This document shows positions 21,270 to 34,460 of a stretch of DNA of 64,000 bases, one piece after another. Origin of the DNA: Magicicada septendecula (Eukaryota; Arthropoda; Insecta; Hemiptera; Cicadidae); contig CM068367.1 of the NCBI GenBank assembly GCA_034769895.1, positions 690,794,268-690,858,267 of the forward strand, in the 5' to 3' direction. Made by a program: the position numbers and the translations under genes. Numbering within the stretch: the stretch's first letter is position 1; every line of letters starts with the position of its first letter. Under the pieces are notes generated by a model that saw only the letters and a list, made by a program, of their open reading frames with translations, was not told where the DNA came from and did no database searches.

Positions 21270-23383
21270 GATCTGAAAAAACTGATCAAGTCGCTTCAAC
21301 ATCACATGTAGTTGCAGAAGTGGATAAAAAACCTGAACTGGAATCTGACGATAAAGAAAGCATCAATTTTCCAGAACTGCATAAATCTCAATCAAAACCA
21401 TCTCAAGAAGCTTCAGAAAAGAAAATTTCCATTCCTGAAAAAACTCTTAACACTCTGTATGCTGCTAAGGACACAATTACATGTTACCAACTCCTGATAT
21501 TGAAAAACAAATATTCAAAACTCGTGAGCAATTAAAGCATGAACAACAGTCTTTGAAGAGAAAAATGCAGTTTGCCAAAGCTCAACAGAAACATAGAACA
21601 AATAGAAAAAGAAAACTTGAAGAAATTTGTGCAGAAAATCCAGACATAAAAGAAAAACTTTCTGTGAGAGATATAGTTGGACGGCCAAATCTAGAAAAAG
21701 ATCAACCCTTACTGTTAAAAACTATTGTTGATATTGCTATGTATGGTAATGCTGCCGATGCTAAAAGAAGAACAGAAACAATTAGAAGTGTGAAAACTCT
21801 TGATTAATTGATGGAAGAGTTACAGAAAGTTGGATTTAGTATAAGCCGATGTGGAACGTATCTTCGATTACTCCCAAGAAACTCAAACACCATTGAAGGG
21901 TGAAGGCATGTGATGACAGTTCCTGTAAAACTTACTAGAGCACAAGCAGATTATCACCAACATCACATTGACAGCCATTTTGCCACAACGTCAATATGAT
22001 ACCTTGAAAGTCTAACATCAATACTTGGACAAGATCAAGTTGTTTATATTTCAAAAGATGACAGGCCAGGGTGCCCATTGGCCTTACGGCAGCAAATAAA
22101 CAGGCATCATTACTTATGCTCATGAAATATCGTGTAAAATTGTCAGATCATGATTGGGTGATAGCAGAGTGCCATAAACTAATACCCTTGGTCTATGCTG
22201 GTATTAAAATACAAAAAGGAGCCACAGGAAATAAACAAGTGGTTGGATACTCAGGACCAATGTTTACTGTAATTAGAAGTGGCAAACACAGTACATCTAC
22301 AGCTAACAGTCATGCCCAAGATTTCTAGATGTTGATTGATCTAGAAGAGTTTCATATATTGGCAAGAACAGAACTTGGGAATGTAAAACCCGTGGTGGTC
22401 CTAACTGTAGATGGTGGGCCGGATGAAAACCCGAGGTACAAAAAGGTACTTTGCAGTTCAACATTTTAGGAAGTACAACCTTGATGGGTTGTTTATTGCC
22501 ACAAATGCGCCTGGAAGAAGTGTGTTTAATAGGGTGGAGCATAGAATGGCTCCTCTGAGTCATGAACTGGCCGGGCTGATCTTGCCTCATGTCCATTTGG
22601 GTCTCATTTAGATGACAATGATCAAACTGTCAATGAAGACCTAGAAAAGTCCAACTTTCAGTTTACTGGAAAGGTACTTGCAGATGTATGGAGCAGTCTG
22701 ACAATAGATGGACTTCTCATTTTTGCAAAATACATAGATCCTGGCAACCTGGTTGACGTTCCTGATTTACCAGAAGTACAATAGTATTCTGAACATGTAA
22801 GAGAGAGTCAATATCTTTTGTAGATTGTGAAGTGTAAAAATAAAAAATGTTGTTCTCCTCCAAGAAATGGGTTATTCAGAGTACTGAATGACCGCTTTTT
22901 CCCATTACCAATGAAAATGAAAGCAACATTGTCTGAGCTGACTGTTGATGATGAAGGAGAATTCATTGGTCTTCTCCTTCGACTATCACTGGATTTGGAA
23001 ATCAATGCCAAAGGTTTCCTTCAGGTCCCTTATGATTATTTTTGCCCTGCGGTCAAACAGAAACTTGCTAGCAGATCATGCAAATACTGCGGACTTTATC
23101 ATGCCTTGATCAAGTCTATGAGTTGGTATTGTAAGGTGCATGCCGAGCCACTAAAACTGTCTCAAAACTTCGACCTGTAAGAGTAGCTGCCCAAAGAGCA
23201 AGAGAGGTGATGTGTGTGATTCAAGCTCTGGAAGGCGAGAGTGTTGAATGGGTTGATGAATAAGAGGTGGAAGAAGTACCTCAAAGCCACTCTGCAAATC
23301 AAGAAGATCAAACATCGAACATAATCATTGATGATTTCAACACATAGGTCAAAGGAGAATGGGCTGAAATTGATAACTCCTAA
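21270..23383 (+). pseudogene. Exon 2 of the TA-flanked transposon's protein, broken
   Basis: Main body of the transposon protein. Landmarks in order: a Ser/Lys-rich start (GSEKTDQVAST); a basic helical stretch (QQSLKRKMQFAKAQQKHRTN, near 21548); AKRRTETIRSVKTLD ending in a TAA at 21805-21807; then LRLLPRNSNTIEG, HHIDSHFATTSI, IRSGKHSTSTANSHAQDF, VVVLTVDGGPDENPRY, CSPPRNGLFRVLNDRFFPLP and a Cys/His-rich CKYCGLYH near 23080. Frame slips occur near 21478 and 22075 and several stops follow. The reading ends near 23383 (EWAEIDNS). I have the impression this protein type recurs in insect and cnidarian genomes as an unnamed transposase, but I do not assign a superfamily. DGGPDENP may hold a catalytic Asp; that is a guess. 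Confidence 0.6.
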
Positions 23384-23859
23384 AATGTTTAAAACAAATT
23401 TTTTATGGACTATACTAGTTTTTATTGTATAATCATAATTTCATAGTATTACATAAGTATATATCAATGTCTCAAAAAAGTAAAAGTATTGAAAATTGCT
23501 TTTTTTGTATTTGAAACATTATTGTTCTGTATTATTCAACAATAAATAAGGTTTTCGTTTTTAACTGTAACACATTTAGTAACATATTTTAGAATAAAAC
23601 TATATAAAAAAAAATATTAATAGTAAATTAAAAAAATAACTTTTGCAAGAAATAACTGAAGGTTATTACAGTCTTGGATTTCGTTATTACAGTATTTTAA
23701 AAACTGTTTTAGAGTAGGCCTACTTTTTGTGACAACCCAAAGTAAAAGGGTAGTCAAAATTATTAATTGACATTTTTTATGATTATGTAATATTAGAGGG
23801 AGTTTAAGGATTGATTACTTTTGATTACAAGGGGGAGGGGATCTAAAAAAGCAAAAATT

Positions 23860-23886
23860 CTGATTACATAATATTTGAATGGCCCC
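23860..23886 (-). repeat. Right terminal inverted repeat of the TA-flanked transposon
   Basis: Ends in TTTGAATGGCCCC directly before TA (23887-23888), the inverted partner of 1752-1779. The mirror arrangement plus TA on both sides fixes the element's boundaries. Confidence 0.75.
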
Positions 23887-23888
23887 TA

Positions 23889-24938
23889 GACCTATAATAG
23901 TATGTACGTCTAATTTGTGTACATATTTAGTTATTTATATTTTACTGGTGATTAACATGTATATTATTGTATGAATACAAAAGGATAAAATTTGAATTTG
24001 AGTGTAACAATTTTTTATTTTTCTACATCAACATTAGTTGCTTGATCAGATTTTTATAGTGTTGAAAAGAGAGATTTGTCGCAATTATGTCTTGTTTAGA
24101 CTCATTTTTCTTAAAATTTCATGGAGGTTACAAAAATGGTAATTTCGTTTGGCATTAAAATAAAATTTAAAGAGTCATAATTATGTAGTGGACGGCATCC
24201 TTTGCGAATCATACATGTGGTGCGCGGCTGGCTGTGAGTGTGCGTGCGTCAGTGAGGGCACCTCAGGCAGTCTGGCCGGTCCTAACCACCACCGTTCATT
24301 TTACAGACTGTAAACATAAAAATATGCATAAATAATATTCTGTGTATATAGATCATGACTTTAAATAAACAAAATATCACATAAATCTCAGCCTTATTAA
24401 TAGTTTTGCATACAATTAATCGCAAACTTTAATTAATCATAAATGCTTTAAAATTTAATGATTTATAAATAACAATATACAAAGTCAAAATAAATTAGTA
24501 ATTCAGTTAGATTCTCCAGCTCTGGTGAATTTCCCTCTCCACAGTTGCTTCAACACCAGAGATGTTGGTGCCATCACCTGGAGAAGATTCCTCAAATGAC
24601 ATGTAATCTTTGTCATCATCATCATCGTCGTCATCAATGTCATCTTCATCATCATCATCTTTACTTAAGTTAGGTAAAAAAGTATCTTGCATATCATCTA
24701 TTTATACTTCTCTTTGCAAGTATTCATCTTTTTTAATTATGTGTTCTCACACTGCTGTCCATTGTTTTTCTATTGATTAGCATGTTTCTCTAGTCAAATT
24801 TATTAAGTTTCAGTTGTCAAAAGTGTTTTTTTTTTTGCAACTGAGTGTTTAAGTTCAGTTCAAATTAATTTTGTTTTAGACAACCATTGCATTAAGTCAC
24901 TTTTGAAGAATCTGATGTAAGACATTTTTAGATTGGTA
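23889..24938. other. AT-rich spacer with a small GC-richer island and a CAT-triplet run
   Basis: No gene recognised. 24195-24305 is GC-richer ('gtggtgcgcggctggctgtg') without a motif I can name. 24612-24665 holds CAT/CGT triplets that read as an Asp run on the - strand (24507-24692, 61 codons). I take this as low complexity, possibly the acidic tail of a lost transposase. Confidence 0.4.
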
Positions 24939-26035
24939 CAGTGGCGGGTGGTGATAGGGTGCAAGGTTACACAACCCCCAGAAGAATGTGGCTTCTTAAT
25001 AATATTAATTATTTATAAAATACATATTGTTTAAAACTTTTCAAACTACTGTATTTTGAGAAAAAATATATAGACCTACAGGTTTTGTAAAACATTTTTG
25101 TGTGGTAAATTGTAACCAACCCAGTTGTTCACCATAAGCTATGCGGCAAGGTTTGCAAAGTCCAGGCAAACCAACGTTCATGTGTCACTTAAGGACTGAT
25201 ATGTATTTCCAACTATCATGGAATAGGACAATTTACATGCAACAAAAATCTTTGCTTGGTTTGCAGTAGTTCAGCAATATTGTGGTAGGTGCACTCTATA
25301 CGATCGTTCACCAGTGACATGTGCAGCATAATGTTCTGTCATCTGTCTTCATTTATGCCCACATGCAAATAGTGTTTATGAATTTGTAGAGCCTAATGTG
25401 GCCTTTGTATAGGTGTAAATTCTGTGAGTCTTTAGTGTTAACAGTGTAAAAATGATTATAAGTATTGCATTTTATTTGTAAGTGATAGTCTTTATTATTA
25501 TAAGTGATAATTTATTTCTATTGAAAAATGAATTTAGTAGACAGTTTGTTGGAAAAGTTGTTTAGCTTACGACCTGTACAAGAAAAACTAGGAACAAAAT
25601 ATTTAGGTAGACCTACTCCTGGTTGTAACTTAACACAGACTGTTAAATCAGAGAACAGATTGTTCTGTTCAACAGAGTTTTCAGGAGAGATGTTTATTAA
25701 AAACATAATTATTGGATGTGTTGTAATTCCATAAGTGGTTTGTTTTGGATAGTCTTTGGATAAAATCATGCTTTACTGATCTAAATCATTTAATGTTTTG
25801 TGCTAAAAAAACACAACGCTTCAAAAATTCATATTAAAAGTAGTTTACAGTTAGCTCTTTTAGGAAGTGCCAATGTGGCAGAACAATTGGATAGTTCTTG
25901 CAGGTGGAATATCGGTGTTCATAATGAAAAAGAATTACAGAATAGATATATTTTAAACATTATAATTAGTTATGTACATTTCTGTGGTGCTTTTGAACTT
26001 GCTTTGAGAAGACACGACGACTTTAACTAATAGCT
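24939..26035 (+). mobile_element. hAT transposon fragment, N-terminal part (ZMYM/TTF type)
   Basis: Starts at a hAT-like end CAGTGGCGGGTGGTG (24939). Frames at 25528-25734 (MNLVDSLLEKLFSLRPVQEK, LGRPTPGCNLTQTVKSENRL) and 25800-26030 (KKHNASKIHIKSSLQLALLG, RWNIGVHNEKELQNRYIL, HFCGAFELALRRHDD) match the N-terminus, zinc-finger region and start of the RNase H-like part of TTF/ZMYM-type hAT transposases. A frame slip separates the two frames. The catalytic core and C-terminal dimerisation domain are absent. Part of the same protein type recurs at 46.2 kb. Confidence 0.65.
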
Positions 26036-26104
26036 GAGTTTTACGCTCATAATTATGTTAACATAATGAGGAACATAAAAAGTTACAGTTGTCCTACATT
26101 CATG

Positions 26105-26290
26105 AAAACTTGCAACCTTAATGGTTAGTGCTAAACCGCCATTGGACTGGTAACTGTAGTAAGGTACATTATCGAAAACCAGCTCAGAGATTTTTGGTAA
26201 CCCTGGAATTAGCTTTTCAATTACCCATTTCTCAATATTAGTACTGTTCACATCACCATGAAATCACTTGTTTTCTGTTCAATAAACCAA
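26105..26290 (-). pseudogene. DDE_3 (DD82E-like) transposase fragment
   Basis: On the - strand, FHGDVNSTNIEKWVIEKLIP and then LVFDNVPYYSYQ closely parallel YHEDMNA.VFEKWFFDTLLP and IIMDNAPYHS in the relic at 1-1403. FDN holds the second catalytic Asp. Only this short central piece survives, abutting the truncated hAT. Confidence 0.6.
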
Positions 26291-26974
26291 TTGGACAGAT
26301 TTAAAAAAACAATAGTGCATCATTGATGAACCCTTGATTTGTACATTTGTGAACTATTATAAATCTGTCTCCATTATTAATGGACATTTTCTCCTTTGCG
26401 AGCTCCTTTGCTCCTTTCATCATACGCGACTTTTGTATTGTATGAGATGTGTATAAATATCTTATCTGTGTAAACAATTGTAAATTTTTCTATCCTGAAT
26501 TTAAAATTTTTATTAAGATATTCAATTTTTCTTGCACTTATCTCTTGGTGTTCATTTATTATATTTATATAATATCAGAAAATCAACCATAAACAGTATT
26601 AAAAGAAATTTGAATTATAATTAAATTGCTTAGCACACAAACAATCCCAAACTACATACCTATAACAATACAAGCTAAATAATTGAATGAAATACAAGCC
26701 TATGTTTCATAGTAAATGGTTTTGGAAAGGCATCAAAATTTACACATTCAATGAGATGTACAGTTGTGCTAACAAAAAAACTGGACTTGCAGCTCCCCAA
26801 AAACCAAGATAGCCAGCTTCCATAAAACAACAAGGGAGTATTTGACAGTAATTTAGTATAAAATATTAATTGGGAATTACTGTGTGCAGACACTTGTAAG
26901 TGGTGACCTGTAATTAGGTGATATTTATTTTTTGTTTATAATAGTGTGTTACAAAATTGTAAACTTGGAGAACC
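26291..26974. other. AT-rich spacer without recognisable gene
   Basis: No domain, repeat end or sustained frame recognised. The 72-codon - strand frame at 26675-26893 has no recognisable features. Confidence 0.4.
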
Positions 26975-27720
26975 GTGTTACAGGGTCTGGCTATTAAATA
27001 ACCAGACTTGCTTCATAAATGTGGTTTATTTACAAAATATTATATTTGTAAATGTATCCCCTTCACGAAGACACAATGTTCCATTTGAATTTTTGACTGT
27101 TAGAAGCAGTGCTGCAGTTTATTATCTATAGTAAGTTTGGAGTTTTTGCTTCAACTTCTATGGATTGAAAGTAGGCCATTTTTAGGCTACTCTTGATCAG
27201 AAGGAATAGAAAAAAGTTTCATCACATGTTATGACTCTTTCAAGATAGTTCACCTGCTTTTGAAAATTGTTTAAAATGTCAGAACACACAATCTTACAAA
27301 TCTCCCATTCAGATGTTAGCATTTTTGGAACAATCTTAGCATATGTTTATTTAACACATTATATTCACATTTAAATCTGAATGCAATTCTTGTTTGACTG
27401 TTTTTTTATCAATATTCATCATTTTGGCGATCATCCTAATACTGAGACTATGGGTCATTTTATACAGTTTCACTTAATTGTATGTTTTCATCAGTTCTTG
27501 ATGCGGTTGGTTGACTTGGACACTCGTTATCTCCCGCTTCTTCCAAACCATCCCTGAATCTTTTGTACTACTCAAAAACTTAGGTATGTAGTATATATTT
27601 ATCCTTTAGCAACTCTTTCAGTAAACTAAAACACTCTGTTGCACACTTTTTCAGTTTAACTAGAAACTTGATGTTACACCCTATTCAGTTTTTAGGCTAA
27701 CTCTGGTAGTACATACAGCT
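26975..27720 (-). pseudogene. Heavily decayed mariner-type transposon
   Basis: The - strand retains, from N to C: FRDGLEEAGDNECPSQPTAS then RTDENIQ (cf. the SRPSTS/TDENI linker of mariners), a piece like AKIVPKMLTSEW, LERVITCDETFF (cf. VITGDETWF, with the first catalytic Asp) and near the end LREGDTF (cf. the EGDYFE C-terminus). At 26980-27004 CTGGCTATTAAATAACCAGA looks like the element's terminal repeat. Many stops and a large internal loss. Old. Confidence 0.55.
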
Positions 27721-28120
27721 AGAAAAGATAGAGTTGTAGATTTTTCTAGGGATAGTAGATATTTTTCTAACAGCATTCATGCTGTTACAAAAACCCCATG
27801 CAGTGACAGTTACAAACAGACTCATCCAATTCAGAATGGTTCTTATTAGCCAAACCCCGTGTAAGTGTTTTAGTTAGTTTCTGAGAACTGTTATTAAAGT
27901 TGAGATTAAGAAATTCTCAGTTATTTATTCCAATATTTGAAATGATGATCTATGGAAACATCATAATATCTAAAATTCTTGGCAGTCAATGGTGATTGTA
28001 TAGAAAAATAAAAATTTATAGATTTGTTTTGGCTATAATAAATTATTTATATCTTTTAATGTTGTCTTCTAATTTTTCAAAATGGGTCTTACTTAAAAAG
28101 ACAACATGAACTTAAATATC
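27721..28120. other. AT-rich spacer
   Basis: No recognisable gene or repeat. Confidence 0.4.
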
Positions 28121-28176
28121 TGTGTTCCGAGTCGTAGTGAAATAATTATATTTAGTTAAATAAAAGAATTCAAGGT
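28121..28176 (+). mobile_element. Penelope-like tail remnant
   Basis: GTGTTCCGAGTCGT, then ATATTTAGTTAAATAA and 'gaattcaag', matching the end of the Penelope-like insertions at 4447-4520 and 5312-5386 with small deletions. A short old relic without a visible partner arm. Confidence 0.5.
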
Positions 28177-28659
28177 AGTGTATATTTAAAGAGAATCTGT
28201 AGATTTTGGAAGAACTTTCCACTGACAGAAATGTTAAACTTTTAAGCAGTTACCATGCTAGAATATGTAGGACTGTAAACATATGTTCTGTAAAGCTAAC
28301 AGAATGAAACATGTGGAATAGTGAAATCAATAAATAAAAGGACTTATTAACAAAATGAAAAATATTAATTTAACGTTATAGGAAATGACTATAAAGAATA
28401 ACAAAACCAGACAAAGGCAGTAAAGAAATGGTTAAAAGTAATACAAGATAGTTGGATGCAATTTCTTCTGCTGCTTTAAGCAACACAATAGAAAGAATGG
28501 AATATAGTGAAGAAAAACTTTACTATAAAGTTTTGAATATAATAAAAATGGGTAAAGCATATGTGACATAAGAACTAAATGCAAGGGTGCATAATACTGA
28601 CTGAAAGACTAAGAATAATGAAGTAATAAAGGAATATTATAAGTACTATTGTACATGAA
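28177..28659. other. A-rich stretch, possibly the upstream part of the LINE relic
   Basis: A-rich on the + strand, no clear domain. It may be the decayed region before the reverse transcriptase of the following LINE fragment. Confidence 0.3.
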
Positions 28660-29143
28660 TCAAGTGTAGATATAATTCAGTAAACAGAGATGAGAGGCAT
28701 ATATAAATCTGCAGAAATTACAACAGCATTAGAAAAGATTAAAAGTGGAAAAGCCCCTTAAAATGTTAGAATCACCTCAGAAATGTTGAAGCATATGGGT
28801 ATGGAAGGAAAAGATATTACTGAAAATACTTGTCACTGGAATACTGAAGGTACAGAAAAAAGATCAAAAGATGAAAAACGCAAGTAATATTGTTAACTTA
28901 GCCTACAAGAAATGAGATGAAAAACTGCAACAATTACCAATATATATAATCTGTTAAATACACCACTCATATTTGGTACGAGAAATAAGAAAAGAATACA
29001 CATAAATGATACCTTCAGGACAACATGGCTTCAGAAGAGGATACAATGAGCAAAAATACATATTCTCAGTGAGGAAAATAACTGAGAAAACACTATACAT
29101 GCAGATTTGGAAATACAGCCAATAGACTGCAAAGGCAAAAACC
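28660..29143 (+). pseudogene. LINE (non-LTR) reverse transcriptase relic
   Basis: Disconnected frames read SAEITTALEKIKSGKAP, ITSEMLKHMGMEGKDI and, near 29035-29100, RKITEKTLYMQ following a GF.RG-like patch. These match the finger and palm start of arthropod LINE reverse transcriptases (EI..AI.K.K.GKAPG...I..EMLK..G; FR.GRS..D.IFS.R.I.EK). The YADD catalytic box is not reached. Many stops; old. Confidence 0.55.
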
Positions 29144-31060
29144 CAGTGGCGTAGCTAGGGTTTTTGGTGCCCAGGGCAAGGAGATAGTCGGCTGCTCACC
29201 TTCACAATTAAAGGGGGACAAAAGAGAAAAATGAAGGCTCATCCAGTGAACAAAGTACTTAATAAATGCAAATATGTAGATTTTTGTATGAAAGCACGTC
29301 CAGCAAAAATCTTAACAACATTTAAGTCAAAATTAAGAAATTACATATTATAATATTACCGGTATTCAGTTTGTATACATTTATTAGTAACAAATGTAGT
29401 AATATAAAAAATGTATAACAAAAATATTCTATTAAACATGCAAATTCCTTGTAGGTCTAAAGTGCATCGTCAAAACAATATCCTAAAGCAACATAAAGTT
29501 AAACAGAGAATTAACTTTGTTATTACATTAAAAGTAATAAAATAAATCACTTACCATTACAGGTTAATGGTTCCGTCTCCTATTAATAAACACTTAATAT
29601 TTATTTTTAATATTTAATAAATATTTAAAACAAGACACTTTAAAACGTAACTTTCCTGGTCTTAATTGCTGCAAATCATTATAATCTAAAGATGAAGCAA
29701 CGCCGTTTTCAATTGAAAGTATCGCTAGATTTGATACTCTATCTTGAGATATTGTTGATTGTAGGTATGATTTAATCAATTTAAGCTTATTAAACAATCT
29801 TTCACAAGAAGACACAGACACTGGTAAAGTAAGAAAACATTTTAAAGCTGTTGCTAGTGTTTTGTAGGCTTCTAATCTCACTGAAGAAATGTACTGTAGC
29901 AGTCCACTGAGGTGTAAAGTCTTTTTGTTCACCATTAACTTTTCCCTTCTAAATAAAAGTATGACATCTTTCAAGTCACTGAACAATTCTTCACTGTTTA
30001 GGTCATGTAAATACAGTTTTGCAAGTACTGTACACTTAATATTGATTTGGGAAAGCTGTTCCTTAAAATGTATATCCCCATTATTTACGTATACTGTACC
30101 TCAAATTTACAGAGGAAACCAAAGCGTTTTTCTAACTCTTTTATGTTAGAAAAACGGCTTGTAATTTCAACTGATAGTTTGTCCAAATTTCTATTAGAGA
30201 ACGTTGCATTTCTTGCCGAACGGTTAATGCAGAATCATCTGCATACTTCCCTGGACATCGTGCGCTTCCTTCTTATCCTTTTTGTTATACTGACACTCCA
30301 TTCATTACATACCTGCTCTGGCTTAGTAATGACATTGTCACACAGCTCATTCCTCCAAATTATTTGTCCGTTAGCGTCTCCAGAAGTGTCAATGCTTTAT
30401 TTATCCAAAGTATAACAAATTATTTTAACACGTTATGCACAAAGTATATTTTTATACGTTAAATATTTATCCAAGTATTTTAACAAAGCCAGAAAGTTTT
30501 CAGGATTTGGATCGTTAGTAATTGACTCTCAATGTCCTATCAGTGCCAGATTTTGTTGTGCAAGAGTTTGTACTGTGGCAATGACCTGTTCGAGGATTTC
30601 TTTCCATGTCTTTAGCTGCTTCACCTGAAGTAGATCATCAATAAATTCCCATTTGTTTAAAGAACGTTCCAATTCCTTCCATTCAAAAAACGCAGAGTGA
30701 TGAGTAGGACTGTTTTCATGATCCTTAATATGGTGATTTAACTTTCGCCATGACGAAAACCCATTTTTACTATTGACATGGCTTCTTTGACATTTTTTAA
30801 AATAAAGTGCAACAAAAGAAAAATAGAGATTTTTTAGTTGGAGAAAAACACATCCAAGTGCAGTTTACCTTTTCACCATTTTGCAAGGTTTTATCAGACC
30901 AATGCTTGTTTAAGGATTGTCCAGCTTCATCTTCAGGAATATGGCTGTCCTTGTTCTGCAACTGACTTGTTCCTCTATTCACCATTACATCTCGTAAGGA
31001 TTGAGATTGTAAATTTGTAAAAGTGAAAGTTGTAAAATTGTAAAATCTGTTTTGAGACAT
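29144..31060 (-). pseudogene. hAT transposon, internally shortened, - strand
   Basis: A CAGTGGCGTAGCTAGGG terminal repeat at 29144 marks one end. On the - strand, 31060-30797 encodes an N-terminal TTF-finger start (MSQNRFYNFTTFTF..., WMCFSPTKKSLFFFCCTLF), then scraps near 30500-30720 (HENSPTHHSAFFEW-like). 29986-29594 encodes the C-terminal dimerisation domain (LPVSVSSCERLFNKLKLIKS). The catalytic middle is largely missing. The opposite terminal repeat was not found. Non-functional. Confidence 0.65.
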
Positions 31061-32109
<1,049 letters not shown>

Positions 32110-32345
32110 ATATTACCTTACGACCGTTCCCCCTCGCAAGGTAATGGCAACCCAGCGAGAGGTATCCTGCCTAGTATAAACCCCACTCCAAAAAAAAAAA
32201 AAAAAAAAAAAAAATTGTCGTTCGGATCCGGCGTTAAACTGTAGGTCCCATATACCTGTGAGAGACTCAGTATCACACACACGTTGGGTATATGCGGGGA
32301 AGGTACAAACCAGTCGAAAGACTGAAGGACTACGAACGAACACTT
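32110..32345. repeat. SINE-like or LINE-tail repeat with poly(A)
   Basis: A moderately GC-rich block in AT-rich surroundings with an A25 run at 32190-32214, followed by 'gttcggatccggcgtt'. CGTTCGGATCC is close to a pol III B box (GGTTCGANNCC), and TGGCAACCCAGCG upstream is weakly A-box-like. It could equally be the tail of a LINE. Class not settled. Confidence 0.3.
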
Positions 32346-33563
32346 ATTTATTTGTAAATTATGCTCATCTTATTTGGGCAGTAAATTCCTTTATAATATT
32401 TTCATAAAACAAAGGTGAAGCAATTCTTTTAAAGTGGATAGTGTAAAAAGTGCTCGTACTCTTTTGTGTGACTGGGTTGCTCTAGTGTAATTATTCATTC
32501 TTCTTTAGGCTAAAAAAGATCATTCCACTGAAGCAATTAAAGCTAGTATTGAAAGAATCAGTGAAGTCAATTTGTATGTTCCACTCTTAATTATATCAAC
32601 ATTATTGATGTTCATATATTGTACTAATTGATGTAGAGGCTTATTTCCAAACTCAGGAGAACAGAGAGCATTTCTTCCCAAAGTCCCAAAAGACTTGTGA
32701 AGCAAATCTTTTCCTATACGGTACTGTTTTAAAAACAGTACTTTGTGATGTAAGCAATATCCAGAGTTTTCTTTTGTTTTGTCTTCAAAAGTATGCCTGA
32801 ATGAGAAAATATCATGGACAAAACCTAAAGCAGGAAACAACTTTTATATTCAGATAGGCATGTAATGAATCCAAGAGCCTGTGATACACATCTGGAGTCC
32901 CAGTCATCATAACACTCTGTAATGTCTTCAAAATGATAATCGCTGAGATTAAAAACCTAAACTAATTATACATTACACTATAACAGTAACTACTCAGCAT
33001 AGAAATCACCACTAAGTAAAAAAAAGAAAATAGTATTAAAAAACTTGCACTAAATTCAATATAACAATAACACACGTTTGTTTAACGGCAACTGTACAGC
33101 ATGCAAACCATGCTAAACACTTGGCTTATGAAGTGCGAAATGTTGGAATGTACATCTCCACACATACGCCTTTGGAAACAACTAGGAGAACCATTGTTGT
33201 AAAGATCAATTGAGGCCAATTTCAATGTTTGATATGGTGAAACAACTATATATTATAGTTATTATATTTATTGAATCTTTATTTAACATAAATAAGATGC
33301 ATTCTTATTCATAATTTGGGAAGAGCATTTAATCCAAATAAATCATGTAGAAAACAATTCAACATACGTATTTACATTTTTAATAATAGAAGTAGGAGTA
33401 TTGTTGATTCTCAGCTGTGATTAAAAGCACATTGCTCATAATTTAATAAATGTATGCTTATATGCAATCACTTTTTTTAATTGTAGTAGCTATGTATTTA
33501 GTTTTAAAAATATTTTTCTTTATTTGTTTTACTACATTTAATTGAAATTGTTTACTTGTATAG
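32346..33563. other. Spacer upstream of the first visible MDP1 exon
   Basis: No exon with the expected FDLD motif was found. The 106-codon - strand frame at 32520-32840 shows no known domain. Presumed intron or flank of the MDP1 gene. Confidence 0.35.
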
Positions 33564-33624
33564 AGCAAGCCCTCTGGCCATTTGCTATTTTAACTGATGT
33601 CACACCACCTTTCTGGAAGAATGA
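33564..33624 (+). CDS. MDP1: MDP1-like phosphatase, internal exon
   Basis: A 61-base exon between a good acceptor (TTGTATAG|AG) and donor (AATGA|GTAAGT). It reads QALWPFAILTDVTPPFWKN and aligns with the start of magnesium-dependent phosphatase 1 just after the catalytic FDLDYT motif (human YTLWPFWVDTHVDPPF). It ends in phase 2 and joins the exon at 44815 to give WKNEMGFIFDKYG. MDP1 is a small cytosolic HAD-fold phosphatase acting on protein tyrosines and fructosamine 6-phosphates. The exon with the catalytic Asp pair is not visible upstream, probably beyond or hidden in repeats. This is the only host gene recognised. Confidence 0.72.
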
Positions 33625-34251
33625 GTAAGTACCATCAATTTAATAATAGTTTTATATTAATATGTGATGTAAATTTATTGGTGTAAATATTTAGCCACAT
33701 TGTGTGTGCATGTGTGCAAACATGTGTGCTTGTTTGTTTAATCAATAACAATAAGTTAACAACAGTTATGTTTTGGCCATGATTTCTACGTGTTATGTAT
33801 AAAAGTAAAGGATGTCAAAATTGGGATCAAAGTTACCAGATAAAAAGCATGTTTCAACTGTTAGTTCTTCTATGAACAACACTCAGTGGTTTGTTCATAT
33901 ACAATATAGGAATTTTGGGTCAGATCTATTCATCTAATGAACTTTTGGTCTATATTAACAGCAGGATATAAAAAGACTAATTGCTAAAGTTCTCATTCCC
34001 AAGCAAAGTGCCTTGATGCATGTAATTGAAGCAGATGAAATGACCATATTGTCCTCCTTGACATTAATATAAAATAATAGCAATCGCTAATTATTAAATG
34101 TATGATAAGATACATTTTATATGTCAAGTTATTTAAAGTAACATGGAGTAGTGTACTACATGTATTGATCAATTTCTGTAATTTCTTTTATTCATCCCCC
34201 TTATAATTTTTGCAGAAATTAAGAATAAAAAATAAATAAATCTTTCTCTTT

Positions 34252-34460
34252 TTAGAAAACTGTCTTATGGCAGGTTTCAACTACATACTCTCAATTTTTC
34301 TCAATTCTGTGCATCTGTCTACAGCTCCTTCTGTTTCAAATGTCATCAAGTGTTCCAGACTTTATTCTTCCCAGTCCTCTCTTTCCTTCCACCTTTCACT
34401 CTGTGATCCTTAGCTGCATATAGTTTCTACACAATACATGCTCCAACCAAGATATTTTTC
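34252..34460 (-). pseudogene. LINE 3' end (C-terminus of endonuclease-reverse transcriptase)
   Basis: The - strand reads SWLEHVLCRNYMQLRITE, stop, KVEGKRGLGRIKSGTLDDI, stop, NRRSCRQMHRIEKN. This is the pattern of the C-terminal tail of arthropod LINE proteins (H..RR......EG...G.RGRGR....LDD). 5'-truncated with a few stops, typical of a dead-on-arrival LINE copy. Confidence 0.55.

Larger units (their letters stand above)
1752..23886 (+). mobile_element. TA-flanked DNA transposon with inverted repeats, split by a large LTR array
   Basis: The left end (GGGGGCCGTTCAAATATTA) and the reverse complement of the right end (GGGGCCATTCAAATATTA) match as terminal inverted repeats of about 27 bp, with a few differences. 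Both ends abut the dinucleotide TA (1750-1751 and 23887-23888), as expected of a TA target duplication. Inside each end a shared subterminal word, GATTACTTTTGATTACAAG, occurs in the same orientation. The element proper is about 4.3 kb; the rest is the 17.9-kb LTR array inserted in its intron. It encodes one two-exon protein. TA duplications suggest Tc1/mariner-like or related elements, but the protein lacks an obvious DDE_3 signature, so I leave the superfamily open. Multiple stops and shifts show it is dead. Confidence 0.72.

Noticed and set aside
24507-24692. 61-codon acidic frame with an Asp run
   Set aside because: It rests on a CAT-triplet low-complexity run, with no domain or splice context.
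32110-32345. tRNA gene or clear SINE, from a B-box-like word
   Set aside because: No cloverleaf can be drawn, the A box is weak, and the A25 run sits between the two boxes.
32520-32840. 106-codon - strand frame near the MDP1 exon
   Set aside because: No recognisable domain, and the other strand has equally weak coding character.
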